14,844 bases of DNA from Deltaproteobacteria bacterium (GCA_016717595.1 JADKFE010000086.1:1-14844); one strand, 5' to 3'. Counted from the first letter of the stretch, positions 6,771-14,493 are shown. Program-made: numbers and translations. The notes: generated from the letters alone by a model not told the origin.

Positions 6771-7534
6771 TGCGCTTCACCGTCCTGGGCTCTGGCACCA
6801 CCGTCCCCGACGCCGACCGAGGCCCCGCGGGCTTCTTGCTGCAGCGCGACGGCGCCCAGGTGCTCATCGACGGCGGCGGCGGCACCATCCAGCGCCTCGC
6901 CCGCGCCGGGGTAGACGCCCGTGATCTCGACGGCGGCGTGTACTCCCACCGCCACGTCGACCACTGCGGCGAGCTCGTGCCGCTCCTGTTCACCCTGCGC
7001 GTCGGCGCCGACAAGCCCCGCCAGCGCGACTACCCCATCTGGGCGGGCGAGGGCTTCGCCGCGTTCTTGGCCCAGCTCAAGGCCGTGTACCCCGGCTGGT
7101 TAGAGGGCCGCCTGTGGTCGCCCCGGGTGACCGAGCTGCCGCTTGACGGCCCCGGCGAGGCGCCCCTGCCGGGCGGGCTGACCCTACGCACCCTGCCCGC
7201 GAACCACGCCGCCGGGGCGCTGCACCTGCGGTTTGAGTCCCCCGAGGGCGGCTCCTTGGTGTTCTCCGGCGACACCGGCCCCTCCCAGAACCTCATCACC
7301 CTCACCCGCGGCGCCGACGTGCTGGTGACCGAGTGCGCGGTAGAGCCCAACGACCCCTACGGCGGCCATCTGTGCGCTGAAGACATCGTGCAGGTGGTGC
7401 GTGAGGCCCGCCCCAAGCGTGTGCTGCTCACCCACTTCTACCCCGGGGTCAACGTGGCGCGGGCCCTGGCGCTGATCGCGGCCGAGGGCGTGGACGTGCG
7501 GCGGGCCGAGGATGGGGATGTTGTGGAGGTTTGA
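6770..7534 (+). CDS. MBL-fold metallo-hydrolase, RNase Z-like
   Basis: 254 residues. Complete two-metal site of the metallo-beta-lactamase fold: SHRHVDHCGE (His60, His62, Asp64, His65), His146 (ANHAAG), Asp168 (FSGDTG) and His222 (LLTHFYPG), with a further His200 (GGHL). The opening VLGSGTTVPDADRGPAGFLL is typical of the ElaC/AtsA-like branch. The long exosite arm of true tRNase Z is not evident, so the substrate is open: tRNA 3' ends, a cyclic phosphodiester or a sulfate ester. ATG 6770 overlaps the previous stop (TGATG). An in-frame start at 6728 exists but lies inside the upstream gene and lacks the conserved beta-strand start. Last gene of the 5062-7534 operon. Confidence 0.88.
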   Translation: MRFTVLGSGTTVPDADRGPAGFLLQRDGAQVLIDGGGGTIQRLARAGVDARDLDGGVYSHRHVDHCGELVPLLFTLRVGADKPRQRDYPIWAGEGFAAFLAQLKAVYPGWLEGRLWSPRVTELPLDGPGEAPLPGGLTLRTLPANHAAGALHLRFESPEGGSLVFSGDTGPSQNLITLTRGADVLVTECAVEPNDPYGGHLCAEDIVQVVREARPKRVLLTHFYPGVNVARALALIAAEGVDVRRAEDGDVVEV

Positions 7535-7539
7535 GGGGG

Positions 7540-7570
7540 CTTGAGGTGCTGCGTCTCGCCCCGCCTCAGG
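7540..7570. terminator. weak hairpin between convergent operons
   Basis: CTTGAGG (7540-7546) can pair with CCTCAGG (7564-7570), including one G-U pair, with a 17-base loop. It fills most of the 53-base gap between the MBL gene and the opposing gene end. There is no T-tract, so support is weak. Confidence 0.22.
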
Positions 7571-7587
7571 TTGTGAGCGGCTCAGCG

Positions 7588-8755
7588 CTACTCCCAATCC
7601 CCCCATGGCCACGGCGGCGCACCCTCGTCCTCTAGCTCCACGACGGCGACGCCCCGGGCGTGGTCGAGCTGGAGCCGCCGCCCCTGGGCGCTCATCACCC
7701 CCTTACACCGCAAGAGCTGCCCGTCCCCATGCGCGCGGATCGCCGCCGTGTAGTCAGCGGCGCTCAGCGGCACGAGCACCTTGCGGGGTCGCCCGTCCAC
7801 CTGCGCTGCCACGACGACCACGCCGCCTTGGTTGGTGTCTTCGCTCTCTAGTTTGACCACCGCGCCCAGGAGCTCAACCTCTGAGGCCGGGGCGGTGGCG
7901 CGGAGCAGCCGTGCGCCCGAGCGCAGATCCGCGGCGAGGTCCGCCCCCACCAACACGCTGCGCGGCGTCGTGGCCGACACAGGCCGGGACGAGGCGAAGG
8001 CGAACTGAAGGTCAAGCCCCGTGACCCCTTCGCCCTCGACGAAGCCCGCGAGGGCGTCGCAGAGGTTCGCGCTGATGCCCGCCGCCGCGCCTCCCAGAAA
8101 GGGCTCGGCCTCGCCGCGCTGACCCGCGTGGATCGCCGCCCGCCGCGCCGCCTCCGCCGCGCGGGCCAAGGTCATCGTCACGCGGCGAGAGAAGGAAGTC
8201 TCCACCAGCTCCTCAAAGATCGTCCGCTGCCCCACCGAGTCAACCGGGGCGTAGGCCGTCACGATGAAGCTGCCCTCTTGGGGCGGGCCGAGCGTCACCC
8301 CGCGCAAGAAGTCCATCGCCGCGTCCGGCTTGCGGGTGTTGTAGACCGGGCGCGGGTCATGGGCCGAGCACGCCGCCGCCAAGAGCAGCTCCCGGGTGAG
8401 CGAGAAGAGCCGCACGCCGAGCTCGACGGGCACGCGGCCCTGCGCGACGCCCGGGCCGGTGGAGCGCAGCCGGATGATGTCGAGGTTTGACGCGCGAACC
8501 TCACTCAACACCCAGGCGGCGGGGCGGCCGCTCGCGACGACCAGGGTGTCGAACACTCGCCCATCCGCCGCGTGTAGTCGCGGCGTGTGGCGTCTGGGGC
8601 AGCTCGACCTCATAGTCCCCCTCTTCACCCGCCGACTTGCGCCAGAACGCCGCCTGTTCGGAGGCGGACTCCGCGAGGGTCCAGCCGTTGGCCCGCAGCC
8701 ACGCCGCCACCTGCCGGGGCTCGACGGCGCGCAGCGCCTCGATAGACACGCTCAC
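7588..8755 (-). pseudogene. conserved protein of unknown function, last gene of the hsdR cassette, split by two frameshifts
   Basis: GTG start at 8755 overlaps the stop of the DUF4365 gene as GTGA. The first frame gives residues 1 to about 60 (MSVSIEALRAVEPRQVAAWLRANGWTL...EVELPQTPHA). A base is then missing near 8582-8584, nine codons (RDYTRRMGE) lie in the third frame, and another base is missing near 8555-8556, after which the frame stays open to the TAG at 7588. Adding one base at each place gives the smooth read TPHARDYTRRMGEVFDTL and a protein of about 389 residues. The ATG at 8628 in the last frame is an artefact of the break. Features: an N-terminal LRANGW helix, NTRKPDAAMDFLRGVTLGPPQEGSFIVTAYAP in the middle, a long alpha region, and a C-terminal beta-rich part with RCKGVMSAQGRRLQL. 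No known enzyme motif was recognised. Sequencing error and true decay cannot be told apart here. Confidence 0.7.
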
Positions 8756-9247
8756 GGCACACCTCCCTGGCTGATCCTGTCCATGATCGCGGTGAGCCCG
8801 GCGACGTCGAAGCGCTGGGCGCGGGGGATCTGCACCCGCACAGCGGTCGTGTTGGCGGTCTCTGGGAGGTTACGTAGTGACAGCCAAAAGCCGCAGTACC
8901 GCATCAAGAGCCGTTCGTCAGACTGCTCAATCCAGTGGCTCGGGTCGTCTGGGACCACGACGACCACAAGGATCCGGGGCACCGGAAAATCGCTGGGCCG
9001 CAGCTCCTCGTTCTTGACCCCCAGGCCAGGCCAGTGGGGCGCATCCTGGGGCGCCCGGAGCTGGCACCTGGAGCTGAAGGTCGAGCTTCGGCGAGCGCAC
9101 CGTGCCGCCAGGGCCACGCGCGGAGAGGGTGAGATCGACGCTGTCGTCGTCTGGTTGTGCGCCCTCTTGCACCCGAAGACCCGCCCCCGCCGCTACCGCG
9201 CGGACGTACGCGCGGCTGATCGCCTCTTGTTGGTGCGTGATGTGCAT
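8752..9247 (-). pseudogene. DUF4365 domain protein, split by one frameshift
   Basis: The first frame encodes MHITHQQEAISRAYVRAVAAG and on to DDDSVDLTLSARG and SPKLDLQLQ, the start of a DUF4365 domain (a restriction-nuclease-like fold common in defence loci). Near 9067-9070 one extra base moves the continuation to another frame: CQLRAPQDAPHWPGLGVKNEEL, FPVPRILVVVVVPDDPSHW, RYCGFWLSLR, ending at TGA 8752. The joined protein is about 165 residues. Active members carry QxK after the Asp; removing the extra base gives QLRC or QLQC, so the Lys would be lost or altered even in the repaired form. The start was set at ATG 9247, which has GAGG (9254-9257) at a good distance; the ATG at 9253 touches it. 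The stop overlaps the next gene (GTGA). The gap to the metallopeptidase gene is about 60 bases. Confidence 0.7.
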
Positions 9248-9277
9248 CGTCATCCTCTGCGGGTCACCTCAACAGAG

Positions 9278-9286
9278 AGCCTACCA
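9278..9286 (-). promoter_or_regulatory. possible extended -10 upstream of the DUF4365 gene
   Basis: Read on the minus strand, TGGTAGGCT (9286 to 9278) fits an extended -10 (TGn plus TAGGCT) about 30 bases before ATG 9247, in the only sizeable gap inside the minus-strand cassette. No -35 is evident. The two distal genes might be transcribed on their own. Confidence 0.25.
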
Positions 9287-9313
9287 CGCGACCCCAGGGA
9301 GCGCGAGGGCGCC

Positions 9314-10078
9314 TCACAGCTCCCGCCGGTTGACCTCCCAGCGCTCCAACAGCGCCTTTCGTAACGACCAGTCGGGCATGACCTCGGCCAAGGCCAGCCA
9401 GAACGCTGGGCCGTGGTGGCGGTGGCGGAGGTGGGTCAGCTCGTGGGCGATGACGTACTCCATCGCCGCCAAGGGCGCCTGGGCCAGCCGCCAATGCACA
9501 CGGACGACGCCGTCTCGGCCACAGGAGCCCCAGCGGGCGCGGGCGTCTGTGAGGCGCAGCGCCGTGGGCGTCACGTTGAGGCGGGCGGCCCAGGCGCGGC
9601 CCAGGCGGTCAAGGTCGTCTGACGCGCGGCCGCGTAACCAGGCGTCTACGGCGGCGGAGAGGGCGGGCAGGCGGGCGTCGGGGGCCAAGGTGTTGGGCAC
9701 GCTGAGGTGAACCTGCCCCCGCAGCGCCACGGTCACCCCCTCGGCGGGCCCGGCCTCGTGCAACACCAAGGTGAGCCAGCGCCCGCGCACTTGCAGCTTG
9801 GCCCCGCTGGCGTAGCGTTGGGCCAACAGCGCGCGGTGACGCTCGTGTACGGCGTGGACCGCGTCAAACACCCAGCGGCGTTTGTGCCGCATGAGCTGCT
9901 GCATGGCCGCCTCGGGGGTGCCCACCGGCGCCACCAGCTCTACCCCGGCGGGCGTCACCACCAGCCGCTGCCGCTTGGCGCGGGCGCTCATGCGCACCGT
10001 GTAGGGGATCACCGTGTCGCCGATGACCAACACCCGGGGCGCGGCGGCGTTCGTGGCGTCGTTCATGGGGGCGTTCAT
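9314..10078 (-). CDS. YgjP-like zinc metallopeptidase (SprT/M48-type, PF01863)
   Basis: 254 residues. The C-terminal peptidase core holds RWGSCGRDGVVRVHWRL (about 182-198) and the zinc site AHELTHLRHRHHGPAFW: His212, Glu213 and His216 with third ligand His222. This matches the YgjP/DUF45 pattern HELxH...HxxxFW. The N-terminal 150 residues show the usual family beginning (SARAKRQRLVVTPAGVELVAP, then a Trp/Arg-rich helix and a beta-rich part). These small cytosolic peptidases are frequently encoded next to hsdR in type I restriction loci; their role there is not settled. The start is ATG 10078, sharing ATGA with the hsdR stop, so translation is probably coupled. All catalytic residues are present. 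Confidence 0.88.
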   Translation of the reverse strand: MNAPMNDATNAAAPRVLVIGDTVIPYTVRMSARAKRQRLVVTPAGVELVAPVGTPEAAMQQLMRHKRRWVFDAVHAVHERHRALLAQRYASGAKLQVRGRWLTLVLHEAGPAEGVTVALRGQVHLSVPNTLAPDARLPALSAAVDAWLRGRASDDLDRLGRAWAARLNVTPTALRLTDARARWGSCGRDGVVRVHWRLAQAPLAAMEYVIAHELTHLRHRHHGPAFWLALAEVMPDWSLRKALLERWEVNRREL

Positions 10079-13000
10079 CGGGGGCCTCGGTGCTCGTCTC
10101 GGGCGAAGAGCTTAACCGCCAGCTCATCCACCTGCTCGGCGAGGCCCGTCTCCCAGCCCGTCACCCCGCCCGCCATCAACATGCGGCGCACCCGCTGGCG
10201 TAAGGTCTTTCGTATCTCTGGGCGATCTTGCCAGGCCAGCGGCGCGTGCTCTTCAGAGCCATACAGATCCGTGATCTCTTTGGCCAAGGCCGCCCACCCC
10301 ATGAGACCCTCGGGGTGAGGGGCCGCCGCGTGCAAAAGCTCGGCCACGGCGTAGGTGCCCTCGTCCAAGCCGTCCGCGGTGGCCGCGCCGTCGGCCTCCA
10401 CCAGCTCCCGCGCCAGGGCCTCCAGGGGCTCGGTGGAGGTGAGCAGGCCCTTCTTGAACTGGTCGATGAGCGCGAGCACCCGCTTGGAGAACCGTGTGTA
10501 TCGGGTGGGGTTTCGCTCCACACGGTCCGTCGTCTCTTTTTTGAGCTCGGTGAGCTTCCGCACAAGCGCCGCCTCCACGTCCGCCGTAGGCGTGAAGTCG
10601 TCCCAGAACTCGGGGTCGGTGATGGCGTGCAGGCGGGTGATGAGGCCCAGGCCCGTCACCTCCAGGTGCTCGTTGAGCAGGCGGCGCACCTTCTCCGAGT
10701 ACCGCTGCCAGTCCGTAGACTCCTTCTGCTCAAACGTGGTGAGGCCATAGGGCAAGGCCGCGCCGATGTACTTGAGGTCGACCAGATACGGCAGCACCTT
10801 GGGATCGGGCGTTAATGCGCCATAGGCCAAGATGAAGGCGTCGGCGAGCTGGCGGAAGGTGTACCAGCGGTCCTCTGTGGCGATGAACCGCACCAGGGCC
10901 GCCGCGCTCTCTTTGGGATCGTCTGTGCGCACGGCCCCCGCCACGAACGCCATCACGTCCCGGTGCGCGGCGAAGAGCTGATCATGCAGCAGGTCCACAT
11001 CCCGGGTGGCCCCGGCCACGTCTTCAGCGTGGTACGCCGCCAGGGCCTCGGCCAGCCGCTGGGTGACGCCGATGTAGTCCACGATCAGCCCGTGCTCTTT
11101 GCGGTCATAGCGGCGGTTGGTGCGGGCGATGGCTTGCAGCAGGTTGTGCTCTCGCAGGGGGTTGTCGAGGTACATCACCCGCTCAATGGGCGCGTCAAAC
11201 CCGGTGAGCAGCTTGTTGCACACGATCAGGAGGCACAGAGGGTCTTCAGGGTTGTTGAACCGCGGCACGATCTTGGTGGTGACGTCTTCAGGGGTGATCT
11301 GGTGCCGCGTCAGCTCGGGGTGGGCCACGTCGTCGTGCTGGGCGGGGCTGTACACGCACGCCGTCATCAAGGCGGCTTGGGCTTGGGCCTCGGCCTCCCC
11401 CATGCCCCTCCGCTTCACAAGCCAGCGGGTGATGGTGGCGTCGAGCGCCTCCTTGTACGCCACACAGGCCAGGCGATCAATCGCCACCACCTGCCCTTTG
11501 TGCCCATCGGGCATGACGTGCTCGGTGTAGTGGGTCCAGATGTCGTGCGCGATGAGCGCGATGCGCTCGGGGAACCGCGCCAGATCCCCCTTGGTCACCC
11601 CCCGGCGCCGCAGCTCCTCCCGCAGCTCCTCCCCTTCATGCACAAAGGTCTGATCAAAGGCCACGTCGAGGAGCTTGGCGTTGAGCTTCCACTCGGTGAG
11701 CCGCGTCTGGTGGTAGATAGGCACCGTGGCCCCGTCTTGTACGGCGTCGATGAGGCCGTACTTGTCTAAGTACCGCTCGCCGGGGGGGCTGAAGTTCTGG
11801 TAGGTGTCTAGGTCGTTTGACTTCACCGGGGTGCCGGTGAACCCAAACCGTACGGCCTCGGGCAGAATCGCCCGAAGGTAGGCCCCTAAGTCCTTCTCCT
11901 GCGTGCGGTGGGCCTCGTCCACCATGAGGATCCAGCGGTCGCTTCTGGGGGCGGCCATCTCTTTGAGCGCGGCCAGCCGGGCGCTGTGGTTGGGCCCCGA
12001 GAGCCCGGGCACGTCCCAACGAAACCGAAAGATCGTCGTGAGCACCGTCTGCCCCACGCCGCCGCTCTGCAAGATCGTGCGCAGCTCGGAGATGGACTCG
12101 GCGCGGGTTGGGTTGGGCAGGCCGCAGGCCATAAACGTGGCGCTGATCTGGTCGTGCAGATCCAGGCGGTCGGTGATGATCAACAGGTTGGGGTTCTCTA
12201 AGCGTGGGGACACCACGCCCCGATGGGACTTGAGCTTGAGCGCGGCGAAGGCCATCGTGAGGCTCTTGCCGCTGCCTTGGGTGTGCCAGATGAGCCCCCG
12301 GCGGGGGTCGGGGCCCACGGTGCGCTCCACCATCTTGTTCACGGCGCGCAATTGCTGATACCGCGCCATCTTCTTGACGGTGTGGCCGTCGCGGGTCTCA
12401 AACACCACAAAATGCGCGATGAGATCCATCAGCCGCCGGGGCTCTAACAGCGAGAACAGGCCGCGCTCGGTGTCGTCGTTGAAGTCTTCCCGGCGCTTGG
12501 GCCAGGGGTCACGCCAGCGGGCAAACCCAAAGCGCCCCGCCCCGGTGGCGCCCACCAACAGCGTGAGATCGTTGGTGACGATGTTGAACTGGTTTGGGTA
12601 AAACAGCCGGGGCACGTCACGCTCGTACTGCAAGAGCTGCTCGATGGCGTGGTACACCTCTTGTTCGCTGCGCAGGGGGCTCTTGGCCTCGATCACCACC
12701 AGAGGCAGGCCGTTCACATAGATCACCACGTCGGGGCGGCGGGTGTTTCGGCCCACGATGGAGAGCTGGTGGGTGACCGCGTAGTGGTTGCGCTCGGGGT
12801 GATCGAGGTCCACCACGGTGATCGTGCGGTGTGACTCCTCCCCCGGCAGGCGCTTGGAGAGCTGGCCCCGCAGGATCTCCAGCCACCGCCGGTTGTCGTG
12901 GACGGCCACAAGCTCCTGGGCGATGGGCAGGGCCTGGGCCTCGGTGAGCCGGTTGAGCCGGGCCAGGGCGGCCACCAACAGCGGCAGAAAGATCACCTCC

Positions 13001-13089
13001 CGCTCGCCGCCGCGCAGCTCCGCGTGCTGGCTGGGCGGGAGGTAGTGATACCCGTAGACCTTGCGTAAGGTGCGGATCAGGGGCAGGTC
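10075..13089 (-). CDS. hsdR: type I restriction endonuclease subunit R, 5' end removed by IS insertion
   Basis: Motor and nuclease subunit of a type I restriction-modification complex: ATP-driven DNA translocation and cleavage of DNA not methylated by HsdM. Residues below count from the GTG at 12996 (973 aa). PD-(D/E)xK nuclease: Asp89 (RRPDVVIYVNG), Glu103 and Lys105 (VIEAKS). Helicase motifs: Walker A HTQGSGKS (238-245), VDEAH (359-363), GFTGTP (385-390) and QAIARTNR (621-628). The C-terminal helical region (about 650-973) would contact HsdM/HsdS. Family-like coding continues upstream for 31 codons (DLPLIRTLRKVYGYHYLPPS and on) to 13089, with no start codon, and then enters the insertion sequence, where TGA stops it. 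GTG 12996 has no properly spaced ribosome site. Expression of an active subunit is therefore doubtful. hsdM and hsdS are not in the window. Confidence 0.9.
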   Translation of the reverse strand, partial: DLPLIRTLRKVYGYHYLPPSQHAELRGGEREVIFLPLLVAALARLNRLTEAQALPIAQELVAVHDNRRWLEILRGQLSKRLPGEESHRTITVVDLDHPERNHYAVTHQLSIVGRNTRRPDVVIYVNGLPLVVIEAKSPLRSEQEVYHAIEQLLQYERDVPRLFYPNQFNIVTNDLTLLVGATGAGRFGFARWRDPWPKRREDFNDDTERGLFSLLEPRRLMDLIAHFVVFETRDGHTVKKMARYQQLRAVNKMVERTVGPDPRRGLIWHTQGSGKSLTMAFAALKLKSHRGVVSPRLENPNLLIITDRLDLHDQISATFMACGLPNPTRAESISELRTILQSGGVGQTVLTTIFRFRWDVPGLSGPNHSARLAALKEMAAPRSDRWILMVDEAHRTQEKDLGAYLRAILPEAVRFGFTGTPVKSNDLDTYQNFSPPGERYLDKYGLIDAVQDGATVPIYHQTRLTEWKLNAKLLDVAFDQTFVHEGEELREELRRRGVTKGDLARFPERIALIAHDIWTHYTEHVMPDGHKGQVVAIDRLACVAYKEALDATITRWLVKRRGMGEAEAQAQAALMTACVYSPAQHDDVAHPELTRHQITPEDVTTKIVPRFNNPEDPLCLLIVCNKLLTGFDAPIERVMYLDNPLREHNLLQAIARTNRRYDRKEHGLIVDYIGVTQRLAEALAAYHAEDVAGATRDVDLLHDQLFAAHRDVMAFVAGAVRTDDPKESAAALVRFIATEDRWYTFRQLADAFILAYGALTPDPKVLPYLVDLKYIGAALPYGLTTFEQKESTDWQRYSEKVRRLLNEHLEVTGLGLITRLHAITDPEFWDDFTPTADVEAALVRKLTELKKETTDRVERNPTRYTRFSKRVLALIDQFKKGLLTSTEPLEALARELVEADGAATADGLDEGTYAVAELLHAAAPHPEGLMGWAALAKEITDLYGSEEHAPLAWQDRPEIRKTLRQRVRRMLMAGGVTGWETGLAEQVDELAVKLFARDEHRGPR

Positions 13090-13440
13090 TAAGTAGTCCG
13101 CGTCAACGCCAAGTCACCAAGGAGCATACACCGAATGGCCAGGGCGATCAGCGCGGAGCGTCGGCAGGAGGCGGTCACGGCCTACATCACGCGCAAGGCA
13201 CAGGACCCTTCAGTGACCTACGAGAGCATCGCGGCGGAGTTTGGCGTCGGCGAGGCGTCATTGAACCGGTGGATTCGGCGCCTCCGCGAGGAAGGGACCG
13301 TCGAGCGCCGCAAGCCTCGTCGTGATCCCGGCAAGCGTGTGCTCAGCCCCGCGCACTCCGAGGCGATCGTGCAGTGGGTGACGGCGAACCCGGCTGGCCG
13401 ACTGTGGGAGCTGCGCCAGCATCTCGCGCAGGCGCACGGG
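13090..13440 (+). repeat. direct repeat, partner 14494-14844
   Basis: 351 bases repeated 1404 bp downstream in the same orientation at about 98% identity. Differences: Arg to Lys at codon 3, two silent third-position changes, Val to Glu at codon 79 (two bases), one missing A near 13386 and one extra G near 13406 in this copy. This is the left part of the tandem insertion sequences. Confidence 0.9.
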
Positions 13441-14427
13441 GCCGTCGTGAGCGCCTCCACGCTTCGCCGCGAGCTGGCCCAGCGTGGACTCGGCAAACGT
13501 CGGCTGTCCAAGCTCACAGAGGTTGACGACGCGGCGCCAGACACGAGCGCGGAGCGACGTTTTGGCGCTCGACATCGACGCGCGCAGGCCCTACGACCGG
13601 ATCGGCGCAGCTACCCCTCCGACTTCACCGAGGCCGAGTGGACCGCGGTCGAGCCGCTGTGGCGCGAACATGCCCGGGCGCTCCCCGAGAAGCACGGGCT
13701 TCGCGACGTGGTCGAGGCGCTGCGCTACATCGGCGCGACCGGCTGCCCCTGGCGGTACTTACCCAACGATTTTCCGCCCTTCCAGACCGTGCGGCGCTGG
13801 TTCGATGAGTGGCACCACGACGGGACCATCGCCCGTGTGAACGACGCTCTCCGGAGGTTGCTTCGACGGCGAGCCGGCCGCGAAGAGACGCCGTCTCTCT
13901 TGATCGTGGACAGCCAGTCCGTCAAGACACAAGAGGGCGGCGAGGCGCGCGGCTACGACGGCGGCAAGAAGATCGCCGGTCGAAAGCGGCACATCGCCGT
14001 CGACACGATGGGCCTTCCATGGCTGCTCGCAGTCCACAGCGCGGCGATTCAAGACAGAGACGGCATCGATCTTGTTGTTCCTGACGACGTCTCGACAGCG
14101 CTGCCCCGCCTCAAGACCATCATCGCAGACGCCGGTTACCAAGGCCGCGCCGAGCAGCGCACCAAAGAGCGAACTGGGATCCCCGTCAAGATCGCGCGTC
14201 GCCGAGGCGACACCACGACGGGCGAGTGGGCCAAGAAGGATGAGCCCGCCCCGACCTACGACCCAGGGTTCAAGGTCGTCTCCAAACGATGGATCGTCGA
14301 GCGCAGCTTCGCGTGGACCACCCGACGGCGACGCTTGGCACGGGACTTTGAGCGCTCAACCGGCGCATCAAAGACCTGGCTGGAGTTGAGCTTCCAGCAC
14401 ATCATGACCGCCAGAATGATCGCTTGA
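13135..14427 (+). CDS. IS5-family DDE transposase with IS630-type HTH N-terminal region
   Basis: 430 residues. The C-terminal two thirds is an IS5-type transposase: an N-terminal block beginning YPSDFTEAEW (160-169), CPWRYLPNDFPPFQTV, and DDE residues Asp259 (LLIVDSQSVKT), Asp332 (IIADAGYQG) and Glu389 (RWIVERSFAW), with the trailing RRRRLARDFER. The first 140 residues are unlike normal IS5 proteins. They hold two helix-turn-helix units (SIAAEFGVGEASLNRWIRRL at 31-50, then VVSASTLRRELAQRGLGKRR at 104-123), as in IS630/Tc1 transposases. SD AAGGAG (13119-13124) lies 10 bases before the ATG. Residues 85-91 (NPAGRLW) differ from copy 2 because of two compensating indels, which may weaken DNA binding. 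The DDE site is intact. Confidence 0.9.
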   Translation: MARAISAERRQEAVTAYITRKAQDPSVTYESIAAEFGVGEASLNRWIRRLREEGTVERRKPRRDPGKRVLSPAHSEAIVQWVTANPAGRLWELRQHLAQAHGAVVSASTLRRELAQRGLGKRRLSKLTEVDDAAPDTSAERRFGARHRRAQALRPDRRSYPSDFTEAEWTAVEPLWREHARALPEKHGLRDVVEALRYIGATGCPWRYLPNDFPPFQTVRRWFDEWHHDGTIARVNDALRRLLRRRAGREETPSLLIVDSQSVKTQEGGEARGYDGGKKIAGRKRHIAVDTMGLPWLLAVHSAAIQDRDGIDLVVPDDVSTALPRLKTIIADAGYQGRAEQRTKERTGIPVKIARRRGDTTTGEWAKKDEPAPTYDPGFKVVSKRWIVERSFAWTTRRRRLARDFERSTGASKTWLELSFQHIMTARMIA

Positions 14428-14493
14428 TCGCTGATGAAACACCCACTTAGAGGGTAACTCACCAACCCGCTTGATCCTCCTGATCCCCCCGAG

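Larger units (their letters stand above)
13090..14493 (+). mobile_element. IS5-like insertion sequence, copy 1
   Basis: The left edge is set by the point where hsdR homology ends and the sequence begins to match the second copy (TAAGTAGTCC at 13090 and again at 14494). This gives a repeat unit of 1404 bp. It contains one transposase gene (13135-14427), a 45-base left flank and a 66-base right flank. TAA before both copies could be a 3-bp target duplication of the TNA kind used by some IS5 groups, making the element 13093-14493. No convincing terminal inverted repeats were found, so the exact ends are unresolved. Confidence 0.75.

Noticed and set aside
515..7110. TTA codons as a bldA-like developmental switch
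   Set aside because: TTA occurs in housekeeping-type genes too, and its strong following-base context is not the pattern of rare-tRNA control known from Streptomyces.
8552..8590. Programmed frameshifting as the explanation for the broken reading frames
   Set aside because: No slippery heptamer or downstream structure was seen, and two shifts plus a third in the neighbouring gene are better explained by mutation or base-call error.
8396..9364. 322-codon plus-strand open frame across the broken cassette genes
   Set aside because: The minus strand encodes recognisable DUF4365 sequence and overlapping starts/stops here. The plus frame is Arg/Ser/Pro-rich with no family pattern, a usual GC-rich shadow.
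10963..11769. 268-codon plus-strand open frame inside hsdR
   Set aside because: It is antisense to helicase-region codons with clear conserved motifs. Its composition (Gly/His/Val/Leu repeats) follows from the opposite-strand code.
13090..14493. Terminal inverted repeats of the insertion sequence
   Set aside because: The left edge and the reverse complement of the right edge share only scattered bases, so no inverted-repeat pair is reported.
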